From an uncultured Pseudomonadota bacterium (GTDB lineage Bacteria; Pseudomonadota; Gammaproteobacteria; Burkholderiales; Casimicrobiaceae), in the NCBI GenBank assembly GCA_937958295.1, contig CALFEY010000128.1, positions 1-5,392 on the forward strand: a stretch of DNA of 5,392 nt, read 5' to 3'. Below are positions 1 through 5,392 of this stretch, piece by piece. A program made the translations under genes and the position numbers. Under the pieces are notes generated by a model that had not been told where the DNA came from, searched no databases, and was given only the letters and a program-made list of their open reading frames with translations. Position 1 is the stretch's first letter. Each line of letters opens with the position of its first letter.

Positions 1-615
1 GGCGGCGACAAGGCGGCGGCGATCGTGCTCTTCCGGCGGGCCCTCGTGACGAGCGCGAAGGACGCCCTGCCCGGCGCCGACTACTACAAGGTCGATGCGC
101 TGCACATGCTCGGCATCGCCTCGCCGCCCGCGGAGCAGCTCGACTGGAATCTGCAGGCGCTCGCCGCCGCCGAGGCGTCGCCCGTCAAGCGCACGCGCGA
201 GTGGGCCGCGGCCCTGCACAACAACATCGGCTGGACATATTTCGAACAAGGCGACGCGCGCACGGCGCTCGTCCATTGGCAGAAGGCACTGCCGGTCCGC
301 GAGGCCATGGGCAGGCCGGGCGCCGTCCGCGTCGCCAAGTGGACCATCGCGCGCGGCTATCGCGCCACGGGACAGCTCGACGACGCCCAGAAGCTGCAGG
401 AAGCCCTCGTGGTGGAGACGGAGAAGATCGGCGAGCCCGACGGCTACGTCTACGAGGAGCTGGCCGAGATCGCGCTGGCGCGCGCCGATCCTCCTGCCGC
501 CGCCGCCTGGGCCGGCAAGGCGCACGCGCTCCTGAAGGACGACGGCCATCTGAAGGCCAACGAGGCTGCGCGCCTCGACCGGCTGGCCGCCATCGCGCAG
601 GGCAAGGCCCCGTGA
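1..615 (+). CDS. Tetratricopeptide-repeat protein, 3' part (5' end outside window)
   Basis: The frame is open from the first base of the window to the TGA at 613-615, so this is the last 204 residues of a longer protein. The sequence is rich in Ala and Leu and built of paired helices. The clearest TPR unit is at about 205-306 (HNNIGWTYFEQGDARTALV), with the W/G/Y/A spacing usual for the repeat. A second unit covers about 325-430 (ARGYRATGQLDDAQKL) and a weaker one about 445-546. TPR arrays generally form a superhelical surface that binds other proteins; no catalytic motif is visible. The first in-frame start-like codon is a GTG at 25, but the coding frame continues before it without a stop, so an internal start there is not supported. 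The stop overlaps the nth start by four bases (GTGA), suggesting translational coupling. A signal peptide or other N-terminal domain cannot be judged because that end is missing. TPR assignment is fairly sure; specific role unknown. Confidence 0.85.
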   Translation, partial: GGDKAAAIVLFRRALVTSAKDALPGADYYKVDALHMLGIASPPAEQLDWNLQALAAAEASPVKRTREWAAALHNNIGWTYFEQGDARTALVHWQKALPVREAMGRPGAVRVAKWTIARGYRATGQLDDAQKLQEALVVETEKIGEPDGYVYEELAEIALARADPPAAAAWAGKAHALLKDDGHLKANEAARLDRLAAIAQGKAP

Positions 616-1271
616 ATCCCGCCAAGCGCACCGCGATCTTCGAGCGCTTCCGCGCCGCCAACCCCGACCCGCGAACGGAGCTTCAGTACAGCACGCCGTT
701 CGAGCTCCTCGTGGCCGTCGTGCTCTCTGCGCAAGCCACGGACAAGGGCGTGAACAAGGCTACCGCCAAGCTCTTCGCGAAGGCGCGCACGCCGCAGGCC
801 ATCGCCAAGCTCGGCGCGGAAGGGCTCATCCCGTACATCAGCTCGATCGGCCTCTTTCGCAACAAGGCGAAGAACGTCGCCGCCCTGGCGGAGATCCTGG
901 TCCGCGATCACGGGGGCGAAGTGCCCGACGACCGCGACGCCCTCGAGGCGCTGCCCGGCGTGGGCCGCAAGACCGCGAACGTGGTGCTGAACACCGCGTT
1001 CGGCCATCCCACGATCGCGGTGGATACGCACATCTTCCGCGTGGCCAACCGCACCCATCTCGCGCCGGGGAAGGACGTGGCGGAGGTCGAGCGCAGGCTC
1101 ACCAAGTTCACGCCCGACGAGTTCAAGCTCGGCGCGCACCACTGGCTCATCCTGCACGGACGCTACGTGTGCGTCGCGCGCACGCCGAAGTGCCCGCAAT
1201 GCATCATCCGCGACCTGTGCGAGTATCGGCACAAGACCCCGGGCGAGGCGCCGCCGCTGCCGCTCGCCTAG
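612..1271 (+). CDS. nth: Endonuclease III (DNA glycosylase/AP lyase)
   Basis: The 219-residue product is a bifunctional base-excision-repair enzyme: it removes oxidised pyrimidines from DNA and cuts the strand at the abasic site by beta-elimination. It closely follows E. coli Nth (211 residues) from the first residues (MNPAKR against MNKAKR). The helix-hairpin-helix motif LPGVGRKTANVV is at 114-125 and contains catalytic Lys120; catalytic Asp138 is in AVDTHIFR. Cys187, Cys194, Cys197 and Cys203 (C-x6-C-x2-C-x5-C) form the [4Fe-4S] site. All six residues fall at the same numbers as in E. coli, so the enzyme should be active. The extra length is a short Pro/Ala tail after Cys203. The GTG start at 612 is chosen because the family N-terminus begins there; the frame is open further upstream, but that part is out-of-frame reading of the TPR gene. 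No strong Shine-Dalgarno is visible, and overlap with the preceding stop suggests coupled translation. Confidence 0.97.
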   Translation: MNPAKRTAIFERFRAANPDPRTELQYSTPFELLVAVVLSAQATDKGVNKATAKLFAKARTPQAIAKLGAEGLIPYISSIGLFRNKAKNVAALAEILVRDHGGEVPDDRDALEALPGVGRKTANVVLNTAFGHPTIAVDTHIFRVANRTHLAPGKDVAEVERRLTKFTPDEFKLGAHHWLILHGRYVCVARTPKCPQCIIRDLCEYRHKTPGEAPPLPLA

Positions 1272-1299
1272 CCCTGAAAAGTCCTCTCGACCCCACGCG

Positions 1300-1725
1300 A
1301 TGTTCAATCCTTCCCGCGACGAAGCCCGCCGCTTCCTCACCGAGGCCTGGGCGAAGCACCGCGCCGGAGCGCCGCTGTCCGACCTGGAAGGGATCGTGGT
1401 GCGCATCGTGGCGCTGCACCCGGAGTACCACCCGCTGCTGGAGCAGCCCGAGAAGTTCGCGCATCGCGACTACGCCCCGGAGTCGGGCGAGACCAACCCG
1501 TTCCTCCACTTGTCGCTGCATCTCGCGATCGCGGAGCAGCTCGCCATCGACCAGCCGCCGGGCATTCGCGCGCAGTTCGAGCGCCTGCGCGCCGCGCGCG
1601 GCGACGAGCACGCCGCGTTGCACGCCGTGCTCGAGTGCCTGGGCGAGGTCATGTGGAGCGCGCAGCGGCACGGCACGCCCCCGGATGCGAAGCTCTATCT
1701 CGACTGTCTCGACCGGCAGCAGTAG
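1300..1725 (+). CDS. DUF1841 family protein
   Basis: This 141-residue protein is complete and matches the DUF1841 family as I know it, both in length and in conserved blocks: MFNPSRDEARRF at the N-terminus, HPEYHPLLE at 40-48, GETNPFLHLSLHLAI at 63-77, IDQPPGI at 83-89 and GDEHAALHAVLECLGE at 101-116. It has no signal peptide or membrane segment, so it is probably cytosolic and mostly helical. The function is unknown. Histidines occur as HxxxH pairs (40/44, 70/74, 104/108) with nearby Glu48, Glu103 and Glu112, a pattern that could bind metal; this is inference. It lies 28 bp after nth on the same strand and is probably cotranscribed; I recall the nth-DUF1841 order from other beta/gammaproteobacteria. 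The ATG at 1300 gives the family N-terminus, although no convincing Shine-Dalgarno precedes it. Confidence 0.9.
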   Translation: MFNPSRDEARRFLTEAWAKHRAGAPLSDLEGIVVRIVALHPEYHPLLEQPEKFAHRDYAPESGETNPFLHLSLHLAIAEQLAIDQPPGIRAQFERLRAARGDEHAALHAVLECLGEVMWSAQRHGTPPDAKLYLDCLDRQQ

Positions 1726-1773
1726 GCGCGCGAACGTTGCCGCGCGTCTTCCCGGTCCTCGCTTATGCGAGGA
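1726..1773. terminator. Inverted repeats at the convergent gene junction, possible terminator
   Basis: Two hairpins lie where the plus-strand and minus-strand units meet. The first pairs CGCGCG at 1727-1732 with CGCGCG at 1741-1746 around an 8-base loop and is followed on the plus strand by TCTT. The second is a perfect 7-bp stem, TCCTCGC at 1756-1762 with GCGAGGA at 1767-1773, around a TTAT loop; its loop carries the stop codon of the DUF1501 gene (TAA on the minus strand, 1763-1765). Neither has a proper T-run, so the intrinsic terminator call is weak; they could instead be RNA 3'-end stabilisers or help block converging polymerases. Confidence 0.4.
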
Positions 1774-3142
1774 ATCCGAGGTCCTTCACGGGGAAGGACG
1801 CGAGATTCGGGAACACCGCCTGCAGCGCCTCCACCGGCACGCCGAACCAGCGCGCGAGCGTGGCGCCGTACTGGTCGAACGACGCGGTGGGAATCCACGC
1901 TCCGTAGTCGCTCGCATCGTCGGGGCCGTTCAGCGTGAGGTCGGGATAGGTGCCATACATCGCCCCGCCTCGCACCGCCCCGCCCAGAACGAGCTGCAGC
2001 CCGCCCCACGCATGGTCGGTGCCCGCGTTGGCATTGACCCGAAAGGTGCGGTTGAAGTCCGACAGCGTGAAGGTCGTCACCTCGCCGGCCACACCGAGCC
2101 CGTCGAGCGCGCGCTGAAAGGCGGCCAGCGCCGGACCGAGCTCGTCGTAGCGGCGCGCGAGCTCGCCGCGTTGCTCGTTGTGCGTGTCGTAACCGCCCAT
2201 CTGCGTGAAGAAACCCTGGCGCGAAACGCCGAGCGCGGTGCGGGCGGCGATGAGCTTCGCCGCTTGGTAGAGCTGGTCGGCAAGGCCGCTGCTCACACCG
2301 GCGAAGGCCGCGTCGATGATGCCGTTGTCGCCGGAGAGAGCGCCCGCGAGTGCCTCGCTGCTGCGCACCGCGAGCGCCATCACCTCCTGCGCCTGCGCCA
2401 CGATCTGGTTGTCGCGATCCGTCGCCAGGATGCGCGCCAGCGCGGTGTAGCGCGCCTGTCCTTCCGGCGACTCCCGATCCCCGGAGAGGCCGAGCGAGCC
2501 AAAGCGCGACAGGGCCACCGGCAGCGAAGTCACGCCTTGCGTGAACAGCGCATCCCCCGCGAGGGACACCATTCCCGGAATGCCGCGGCTGCCATTGCCG
2601 CCGCCCACGACGTCGATGGCGCGCCCGCCCCAGCCGCTCGGCACCAGCGCGCCCGGGACCTGTCCCTGGGTCGCGAGCTGCTGGTCGCTGTGCGAGAAGA
2701 GATTGCGCGGGCGGCTCCTTCCGGCGACGTAGTCGGCCTTGGTGAGCGGGGCGACGAGCGTGCCCACATTCGCCACCACGGCGAGCTTCTTCTGCTCGAA
2801 GAGCGGCGCCAACATGTCCAGATTGGGATGCAGCCCGAACCTGCGGGTGAGGTTCGACGGCGCAATGGGCGCGAGCTCGGCGCGCGCGAGCGCTGCGCCG
2901 TTGCCGCCGTTGGGGCGACCCGCGGCATAGTTGGCGTAGTCGTCGTAGGGCACGACGGTGTTGTTGCCGTCGTTGCCGCCGTTCAAGAAAATGCACACGA
3001 GCGCGCGATACGGCGCCGTGGCCTGCGCCTGCGCCAGGCGGGAGATCCCACCCAGCGCCGGCACGAGCCCCGAGGCCGTGAGTGCGCCCGCGTGCCGGAG
3101 GAAAGCGCGACGGGTGATGCCGCCAGTGCGGTCGCGGCTCAT
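1763..3142 (-). CDS. DUF1501 family protein with twin-arginine signal
   Basis: This 459-residue protein is a complete DUF1501 member, a family I place in the alkaline phosphatase/sulfatase-like superfamily. It opens with a Tat-type signal: TRRAFLRHAG at 10-19, a hydrophobic stretch, and a likely cleavage point near the AQAQA at 37-41, so it should be exported folded. Family blocks follow: LVCIFLNGGNDGNNTVVPYD at 48-67, MGGYDTHNEQ at 315-324 and TDHAWGG at 375-381. By superfamily analogy Asp58, Asp319/His321 and Asp376/His377 could be metal ligands, but no substrate or activity can be read from the sequence. The only cysteine is Cys50, in the first block. ATG 3142 is preceded by AGGTGA four bases away and overlaps the stop of the upstream DUF1800 gene as ATGA, so translation is probably coupled. 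The protein is second in the operon and probably acts with the DUF1800 product outside the cytoplasm. Family is sure; function unknown. Confidence 0.93.
   Translation of the reverse strand: MSRDRTGGITRRAFLRHAGALTASGLVPALGGISRLAQAQATAPYRALVCIFLNGGNDGNNTVVPYDDYANYAAGRPNGGNGAALARAELAPIAPSNLTRRFGLHPNLDMLAPLFEQKKLAVVANVGTLVAPLTKADYVAGRSRPRNLFSHSDQQLATQGQVPGALVPSGWGGRAIDVVGGGNGSRGIPGMVSLAGDALFTQGVTSLPVALSRFGSLGLSGDRESPEGQARYTALARILATDRDNQIVAQAQEVMALAVRSSEALAGALSGDNGIIDAAFAGVSSGLADQLYQAAKLIAARTALGVSRQGFFTQMGGYDTHNEQRGELARRYDELGPALAAFQRALDGLGVAGEVTTFTLSDFNRTFRVNANAGTDHAWGGLQLVLGGAVRGGAMYGTYPDLTLNGPDDASDYGAWIPTASFDQYGATLARWFGVPVEALQAVFPNLASFPVKDLGFLA
1781..1799. repeat. Small inverted repeat inside the DUF1501 3' end
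   Basis: GTCCTTC at 1781-1787 is matched by GAAGGAC at 1793-1799, giving a 7-bp stem with a 5-base loop. It lies within the last codons of the DUF1501 gene, immediately before the hairpin over its stop codon. It may be part of a 3'-end structure, or chance in GC-rich coding DNA. Confidence 0.3.
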
Positions 3143-5286
3143 CGCATCACCTGGTACTGGAACGACGTGACCGCGAGGAACAGCGCCATGCGCGCGCGGG
3201 CGCCGCGCCGGCTCGGGTCCACGCTCGCCACGGCCTGGTAGATCTCGTCGCGCAGGCCGAGCGGCATGCCGCCGCCGAAGAGCCGCGCGTCGACGAGCTT
3301 GACGAGATCGGCAGCGTTGCCCGCGACGTTGCGGTACGGCGCGAGGTCGACCTTGGTGCCTACCGCGCCGGCGAGATCGGAGTCGGGCGACCAGCCGCCG
3401 TCGTCGATCATCTCCCGCGCGAAATTGGCCCGCTGCAGCACCGTGTTGGTGTTGTGGATGCCGAACTGCGGCGCGACGATCGAGGTGCCCGGGATCCTGT
3501 AATCGGCCGGGTAGTAGTTGAATACGGACGGTGCGTAGTACACGTCCTGGCCCATGGCGCGCGCAGGCTCGTGAAGACGGTTGCCGTCGCTCGTGGCCTC
3601 CAGCTGGCGCAACAGCGAGGTCACGAACAGCACGGGCTCCATGAGGAGGCCGTAGCGCGGGTCGGTCTTCCCATCGCCCCGGGCCTCCGGGTCGAGCAAC
3701 ACCGCGCGCAGGACCGCCTTCATGTCGCCGCGCACGCCGCTGCCATTGTCGTTGAAGGCCCTGGCCACGCGCTCCACGTAAGCGGGACTCGGATTGCCGG
3801 TCACGAGCTGGCGAATCATGTGCTGCGCGAAGTACGGCCCGACGTTGGGATGCGTGAACACGTTCTTGAGCGCGGCGCGCAGGTCGGCATCCGCGCTCTG
3901 CGCCGCCGGTACGACGGTGCCGTGCAGCAGGGTCTTGGCGGCCGTGTCATGCTTCGCCTCGACCGCCAGCAGCGGCTTCGCGTAGTAGCGCTTGTCGCTG
4001 CTGCCCTTGGACTGCGCGGCATCGAACGCGGGGTACGTCCAGCCGGTGAAGGCGCGGGCGAATGCTTTGACCTCCGCCTGCCCGTAGCTCGGCACCGGCG
4101 CGCCCTTCGCGTCGGTGAGAGGCGTGCCATCGTCTTTCAACTCCACGGTGCCGATCGAGAAGAGCTGCAGGAGCTCGCGGGCGAAGTTTTCGTTGGGCTC
4201 CGTGCCCTTGGCCGGGTTCGCCTTGGCGTTGTCGATCAGGTCGAGGTAGTGACCCATCTGCGGCGAGCGGGTCACCCGCTCGAGCAACGACTCGAAGTTG
4301 CCGAAGGCCTCCTCGAACAGGATCTGGTGATAGCGCGCCTGCACATAGGCCGTCTCCATGTCGGGGTCCTTCATTGCCGAGATCACGAAGAACTGCGACA
4401 ACGACCAGGCCACCCGCTGCCGAAGCTGGTCGTGCCGCGTGAGGGCATTGACGAAGAACTGGTTCCGCACCTTGAAGAGCGTGAGCTGGTCGCGGGCGCA
4501 CACGTAGACGGGACTCGAGCGCGAGGCGGCGAACGAGCAGGCGTCGGACTCGTCGAGGGAGAGGTAGTCGTACTCGCTGTCGGGGTACCCGCTCGCCGGC
4601 CACACGAGCTGCTCCTCGAGGTACAGCGGCACGCCCAGTTGCTGCACGCGCGCGAGCGCGGCCTGGGTGGGGCCGAAGGAGGTCTGCTGCAGGAACCGCC
4701 AGCCATCGGTGGCGGATTTGCGCACCGGTGCCGCGACCGCACGGGCCGCCGGGTATTCGTGGAAGGCGATGCCTTCGTAGGCAAAGGCCGGGTAGGTCGA
4801 CACGATCTTGTCGCGCTCCGCCTCCGCCGTGGTGTAGAAGTGCGCGCCCGTGTTGCGGTTGTAAAAGCGGAACACGGCCACCCGGCCGTCGTTACCGGGT
4901 TCGGCGAAGGCCCGGAACGCCTCGCCCTCGTAGGCGAGATGGGGGTAGTAGGCGAGGATGCCGTCGCGCTCGCTCAGGGACACCGTGTAGAAGTGGGTGC
5001 CGGTACGGGTGTTGTAGAAACGGAACACGGGCACCGATCCCGCCTCCGCGACTGGGGCGGCGAACGTTGCCCCCTCATAGGCGAACTGGGGGAAGGCGCG
5101 GATCACGGCATCGCGCTCGGTCACCGAGAGCGTGTAGAAGTGCGTCCCCGTGTCCCGGTTGTAGAAGCGATACACCGCCTCCGTCGCCGCATACGCCAGG
5201 GTGGCGCCGAGCGTGAGCACCCCGAGCACGGCCGCGCGAACAATACGCCGGCCGGCCCCGCGGGGACGGATCGAGGCTTGGGACAT
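3139..5286 (-). CDS. Exported DUF1800 protein with three N-terminal DUF5648-type repeats
   Basis: This 715-residue protein combines two families of unknown function. Residues 1-33 look like a Sec signal peptide: arginines at 7-17, a hydrophobic core VLGVLTLGATLAYA, then Ala-x-Ala cleavage. Three repeats follow at 38-77, 87-126 and 138-177. A DUF1800 domain fills about 194-715, with the hallmark NENFARELLQLFSIG at 365-379, AFTGW at 412-416, HDTAAKTLLHG at 445-455, HPNVGPYFAQHMIRQLVTGN at 478-497 and PSVFNYYPADY at 585-595. The only cysteines, Cys250 and Cys263, could form a disulfide after export. ATG 5286 is chosen because GGAGG stands eight bases before it; a GTG at 5301 would add five residues but lies upstream of that site. 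The protein is probably periplasmic or secreted and works with the DUF1501 product encoded next. DUF1800 proteins I know often have about 450-600 residues, so the repeats explain the extra length. No enzymatic activity can be assigned. Confidence 0.92.
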   Translation of the reverse strand: MSQASIRPRGAGRRIVRAAVLGVLTLGATLAYAATEAVYRFYNRDTGTHFYTLSVTERDAVIRAFPQFAYEGATFAAPVAEAGSVPVFRFYNTRTGTHFYTVSLSERDGILAYYPHLAYEGEAFRAFAEPGNDGRVAVFRFYNRNTGAHFYTTAEAERDKIVSTYPAFAYEGIAFHEYPAARAVAAPVRKSATDGWRFLQQTSFGPTQAALARVQQLGVPLYLEEQLVWPASGYPDSEYDYLSLDESDACSFAASRSSPVYVCARDQLTLFKVRNQFFVNALTRHDQLRQRVAWSLSQFFVISAMKDPDMETAYVQARYHQILFEEAFGNFESLLERVTRSPQMGHYLDLIDNAKANPAKGTEPNENFARELLQLFSIGTVELKDDGTPLTDAKGAPVPSYGQAEVKAFARAFTGWTYPAFDAAQSKGSSDKRYYAKPLLAVEAKHDTAAKTLLHGTVVPAAQSADADLRAALKNVFTHPNVGPYFAQHMIRQLVTGNPSPAYVERVARAFNDNGSGVRGDMKAVLRAVLLDPEARGDGKTDPRYGLLMEPVLFVTSLLRQLEATSDGNRLHEPARAMGQDVYYAPSVFNYYPADYRIPGTSIVAPQFGIHNTNTVLQRANFAREMIDDGGWSPDSDLAGAVGTKVDLAPYRNVAGNAADLVKLVDARLFGGGMPLGLRDEIYQAVASVDPSRRGARARMALFLAVTSFQYQVMR
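3147..3152 (-). promoter_or_regulatory. Ribosome binding site of the DUF1501 gene
   Basis: On the minus strand AGGTGA lies four bases before the ATG at 3142, inside the last codons of the DUF1800 gene. It supports the 3142 start, and with the ATGA overlap it points to reinitiation by ribosomes finishing the upstream gene. Confidence 0.6.
4756..5175 (-). repeat. Three tandem 40-residue repeats (DUF5648-like) encoded in the DUF1800 gene
   Basis: The repeats occupy 5056-5175, 4909-5028 and 4756-4875 and are separated by linkers of 9 and 11 residues. Each follows the pattern V-x-RFYN-x2-TG-x-HFYT-x4-ERD-x6-P-x2-AYEG-x2-F. By hand alignment 20 of 40 positions are identical in all three copies, mostly aromatic, Asn, Gly, Glu and Arg residues. 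The pattern matches DUF5648, a repeat seen on diverse exported bacterial proteins. Linkers and the variable positions differ clearly, so the array is not a very recent duplication. A ligand-binding or adhesive role is plausible but inferred. Confidence 0.85.
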
Positions 5287-5293
5287 GCGCGCA

Positions 5294-5299
5294 CCCTCC
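5294..5299 (-). promoter_or_regulatory. Strong Shine-Dalgarno of the DUF1800 gene
   Basis: The minus strand reads GGAGGG here, with GGAGG ending eight bases before the ATG at 5286. This near-perfect anti-16S match decides the start: the GTG at 5301 lies on its far side and has no comparable site. Confidence 0.8.
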
Positions 5300-5327
5300 A
5301 CAAAGGCTACGTCGACAAGCGTATCAC

Positions 5328-5333
5328 ATTATA
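5328..5333 (-). promoter_or_regulatory. Candidate promoter -10 box (TATAAT) for the DUF1800-DUF1501 operon
   Basis: A perfect TATAAT is read on the minus strand within an AT-rich patch (about 5321-5350) that stands out from the GC-rich surroundings. Transcription would begin near 5321, leaving a leader of about 35 bases with the Shine-Dalgarno at its end. No good TTGACA-like -35 box is visible 16-18 bases upstream, so the promoter may be weak or need an activator. The location, between a terminator and the gene start, supports the call. Confidence 0.6.
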
Positions 5334-5370
5334 TGCCATTGTCATGAAGAACGTGCGCGCGGAATGAAAA

Positions 5371-5388
5371 GGGCGCCCGCAGGCGCCC
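5371..5388 (-). terminator. Intrinsic terminator, probably of a minus-strand gene beyond the right edge
   Basis: GGGCGCC at 5371-5377 and GGCGCCC at 5382-5388 form a perfect 7-bp GC stem around a four-base loop. Read on the minus strand, the stem is followed by TTTTC, the usual intrinsic terminator form. On the plus strand an A-run precedes it and the window ends in CCTT, so it may act in both directions. It lies just upstream of the candidate operon promoter, separating the operon from its neighbour. Confidence 0.7.
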
Positions 5389-5392
5389 CCTT

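Noticed and set aside
25..27. GTG at 25 as the true start of the TPR protein
   Set aside because: The frame is open back to base 1 with helix-like residues and there is no Shine-Dalgarno, so the real start is most likely outside the window.
450..1406. 318-codon open frame on the minus strand opposite nth
   Set aside because: The plus-strand frame encodes a complete Nth with every catalytic and cluster residue; the antisense product has low-complexity Arg/Ala/Gly composition.
1695..2996. 433-codon open frame on the minus strand in another frame of the DUF1501 gene
   Set aside because: The product is Arg-rich without motifs, whereas the DUF1501 frame carries a Tat signal and all family blocks.
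1169..3241. Very long open frame (690 codons) on the plus strand
   Set aside because: It runs out of frame through the end of nth and DUF1841, then antisense through the whole DUF1501 gene. Its product is Arg/Ala/His-rich with no recognisable motif, as expected of antisense frames in GC-rich DNA, while the genes it overlaps have clear family motifs.
5287..5301. Alternative GTG start at 5301 for the DUF1800 gene
   Set aside because: The strong GGAGG lies between this GTG and the ATG at 5286 and fits only the ATG; the signal peptide also begins naturally at 5286.
3454..5367. Long open frame (637 codons) on the plus strand opposite the DUF1800 gene
   Set aside because: The apparent repeats in its product are the antisense image of the three repeats on the minus strand. 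It has no plausible ribosome site or domain.
1..5392. Defence system, mobile element, CRISPR array or RNA gene
   Set aside because: No transposase, integrase, direct-repeat array, tRNA-like cloverleaf or defence-associated domain was recognised on either strand.

Overview
The window is GC-rich throughout and reads as chromosomal DNA from a proteobacterium, most likely a betaproteobacterium. The assignment rests on an Nth protein that lines up with the E. coli enzyme residue for residue through its active site and iron-sulfur cluster, followed by a DUF1841 gene, a family I know mainly from beta- and gammaproteobacteria. This is recall, not a database search. No phage, transposon, CRISPR or RNA gene was seen.

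Left part (1-1725, plus strand): the 3' part of a tetratricopeptide-repeat protein gene, then nth (endonuclease III, base excision repair), which overlaps it by the four bases GTGA, then a small DUF1841 gene 28 bp further on. The spacing suggests one transcription unit. Nth removes oxidised pyrimidines from DNA. The TPR protein is probably a protein-interaction scaffold. The DUF1841 protein has no known function, but its paired histidines look like possible metal ligands.

Right part (1763-5301, minus strand): a two-gene operon converging on the first unit. Its first gene encodes an exported protein with three DUF5648-type repeats in front of a DUF1800 domain. Its second gene, overlapping by ATGA, encodes a DUF1501 protein with a twin-arginine signal. 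DUF1800 and DUF1501 genes commonly occur as neighbours, but their biochemical role is not established as far as I know. The two products appear to leave the cytoplasm by different routes (Sec-type and Tat-type), so they would meet only outside it.

The right edge (5287-5392) is the operon's control region. A GC-rich hairpin followed by a T-run on the minus strand closes off whatever lies beyond the window. Next come a perfect TATAAT in an AT-rich patch and a strong Shine-Dalgarno sequence that fixes the DUF1800 start at 5286. The 37 bp between the converging units, and the end of the DUF1501 gene, hold inverted repeats that may end transcription from one or both sides. No stretch longer than about 110 bp lacks a gene.
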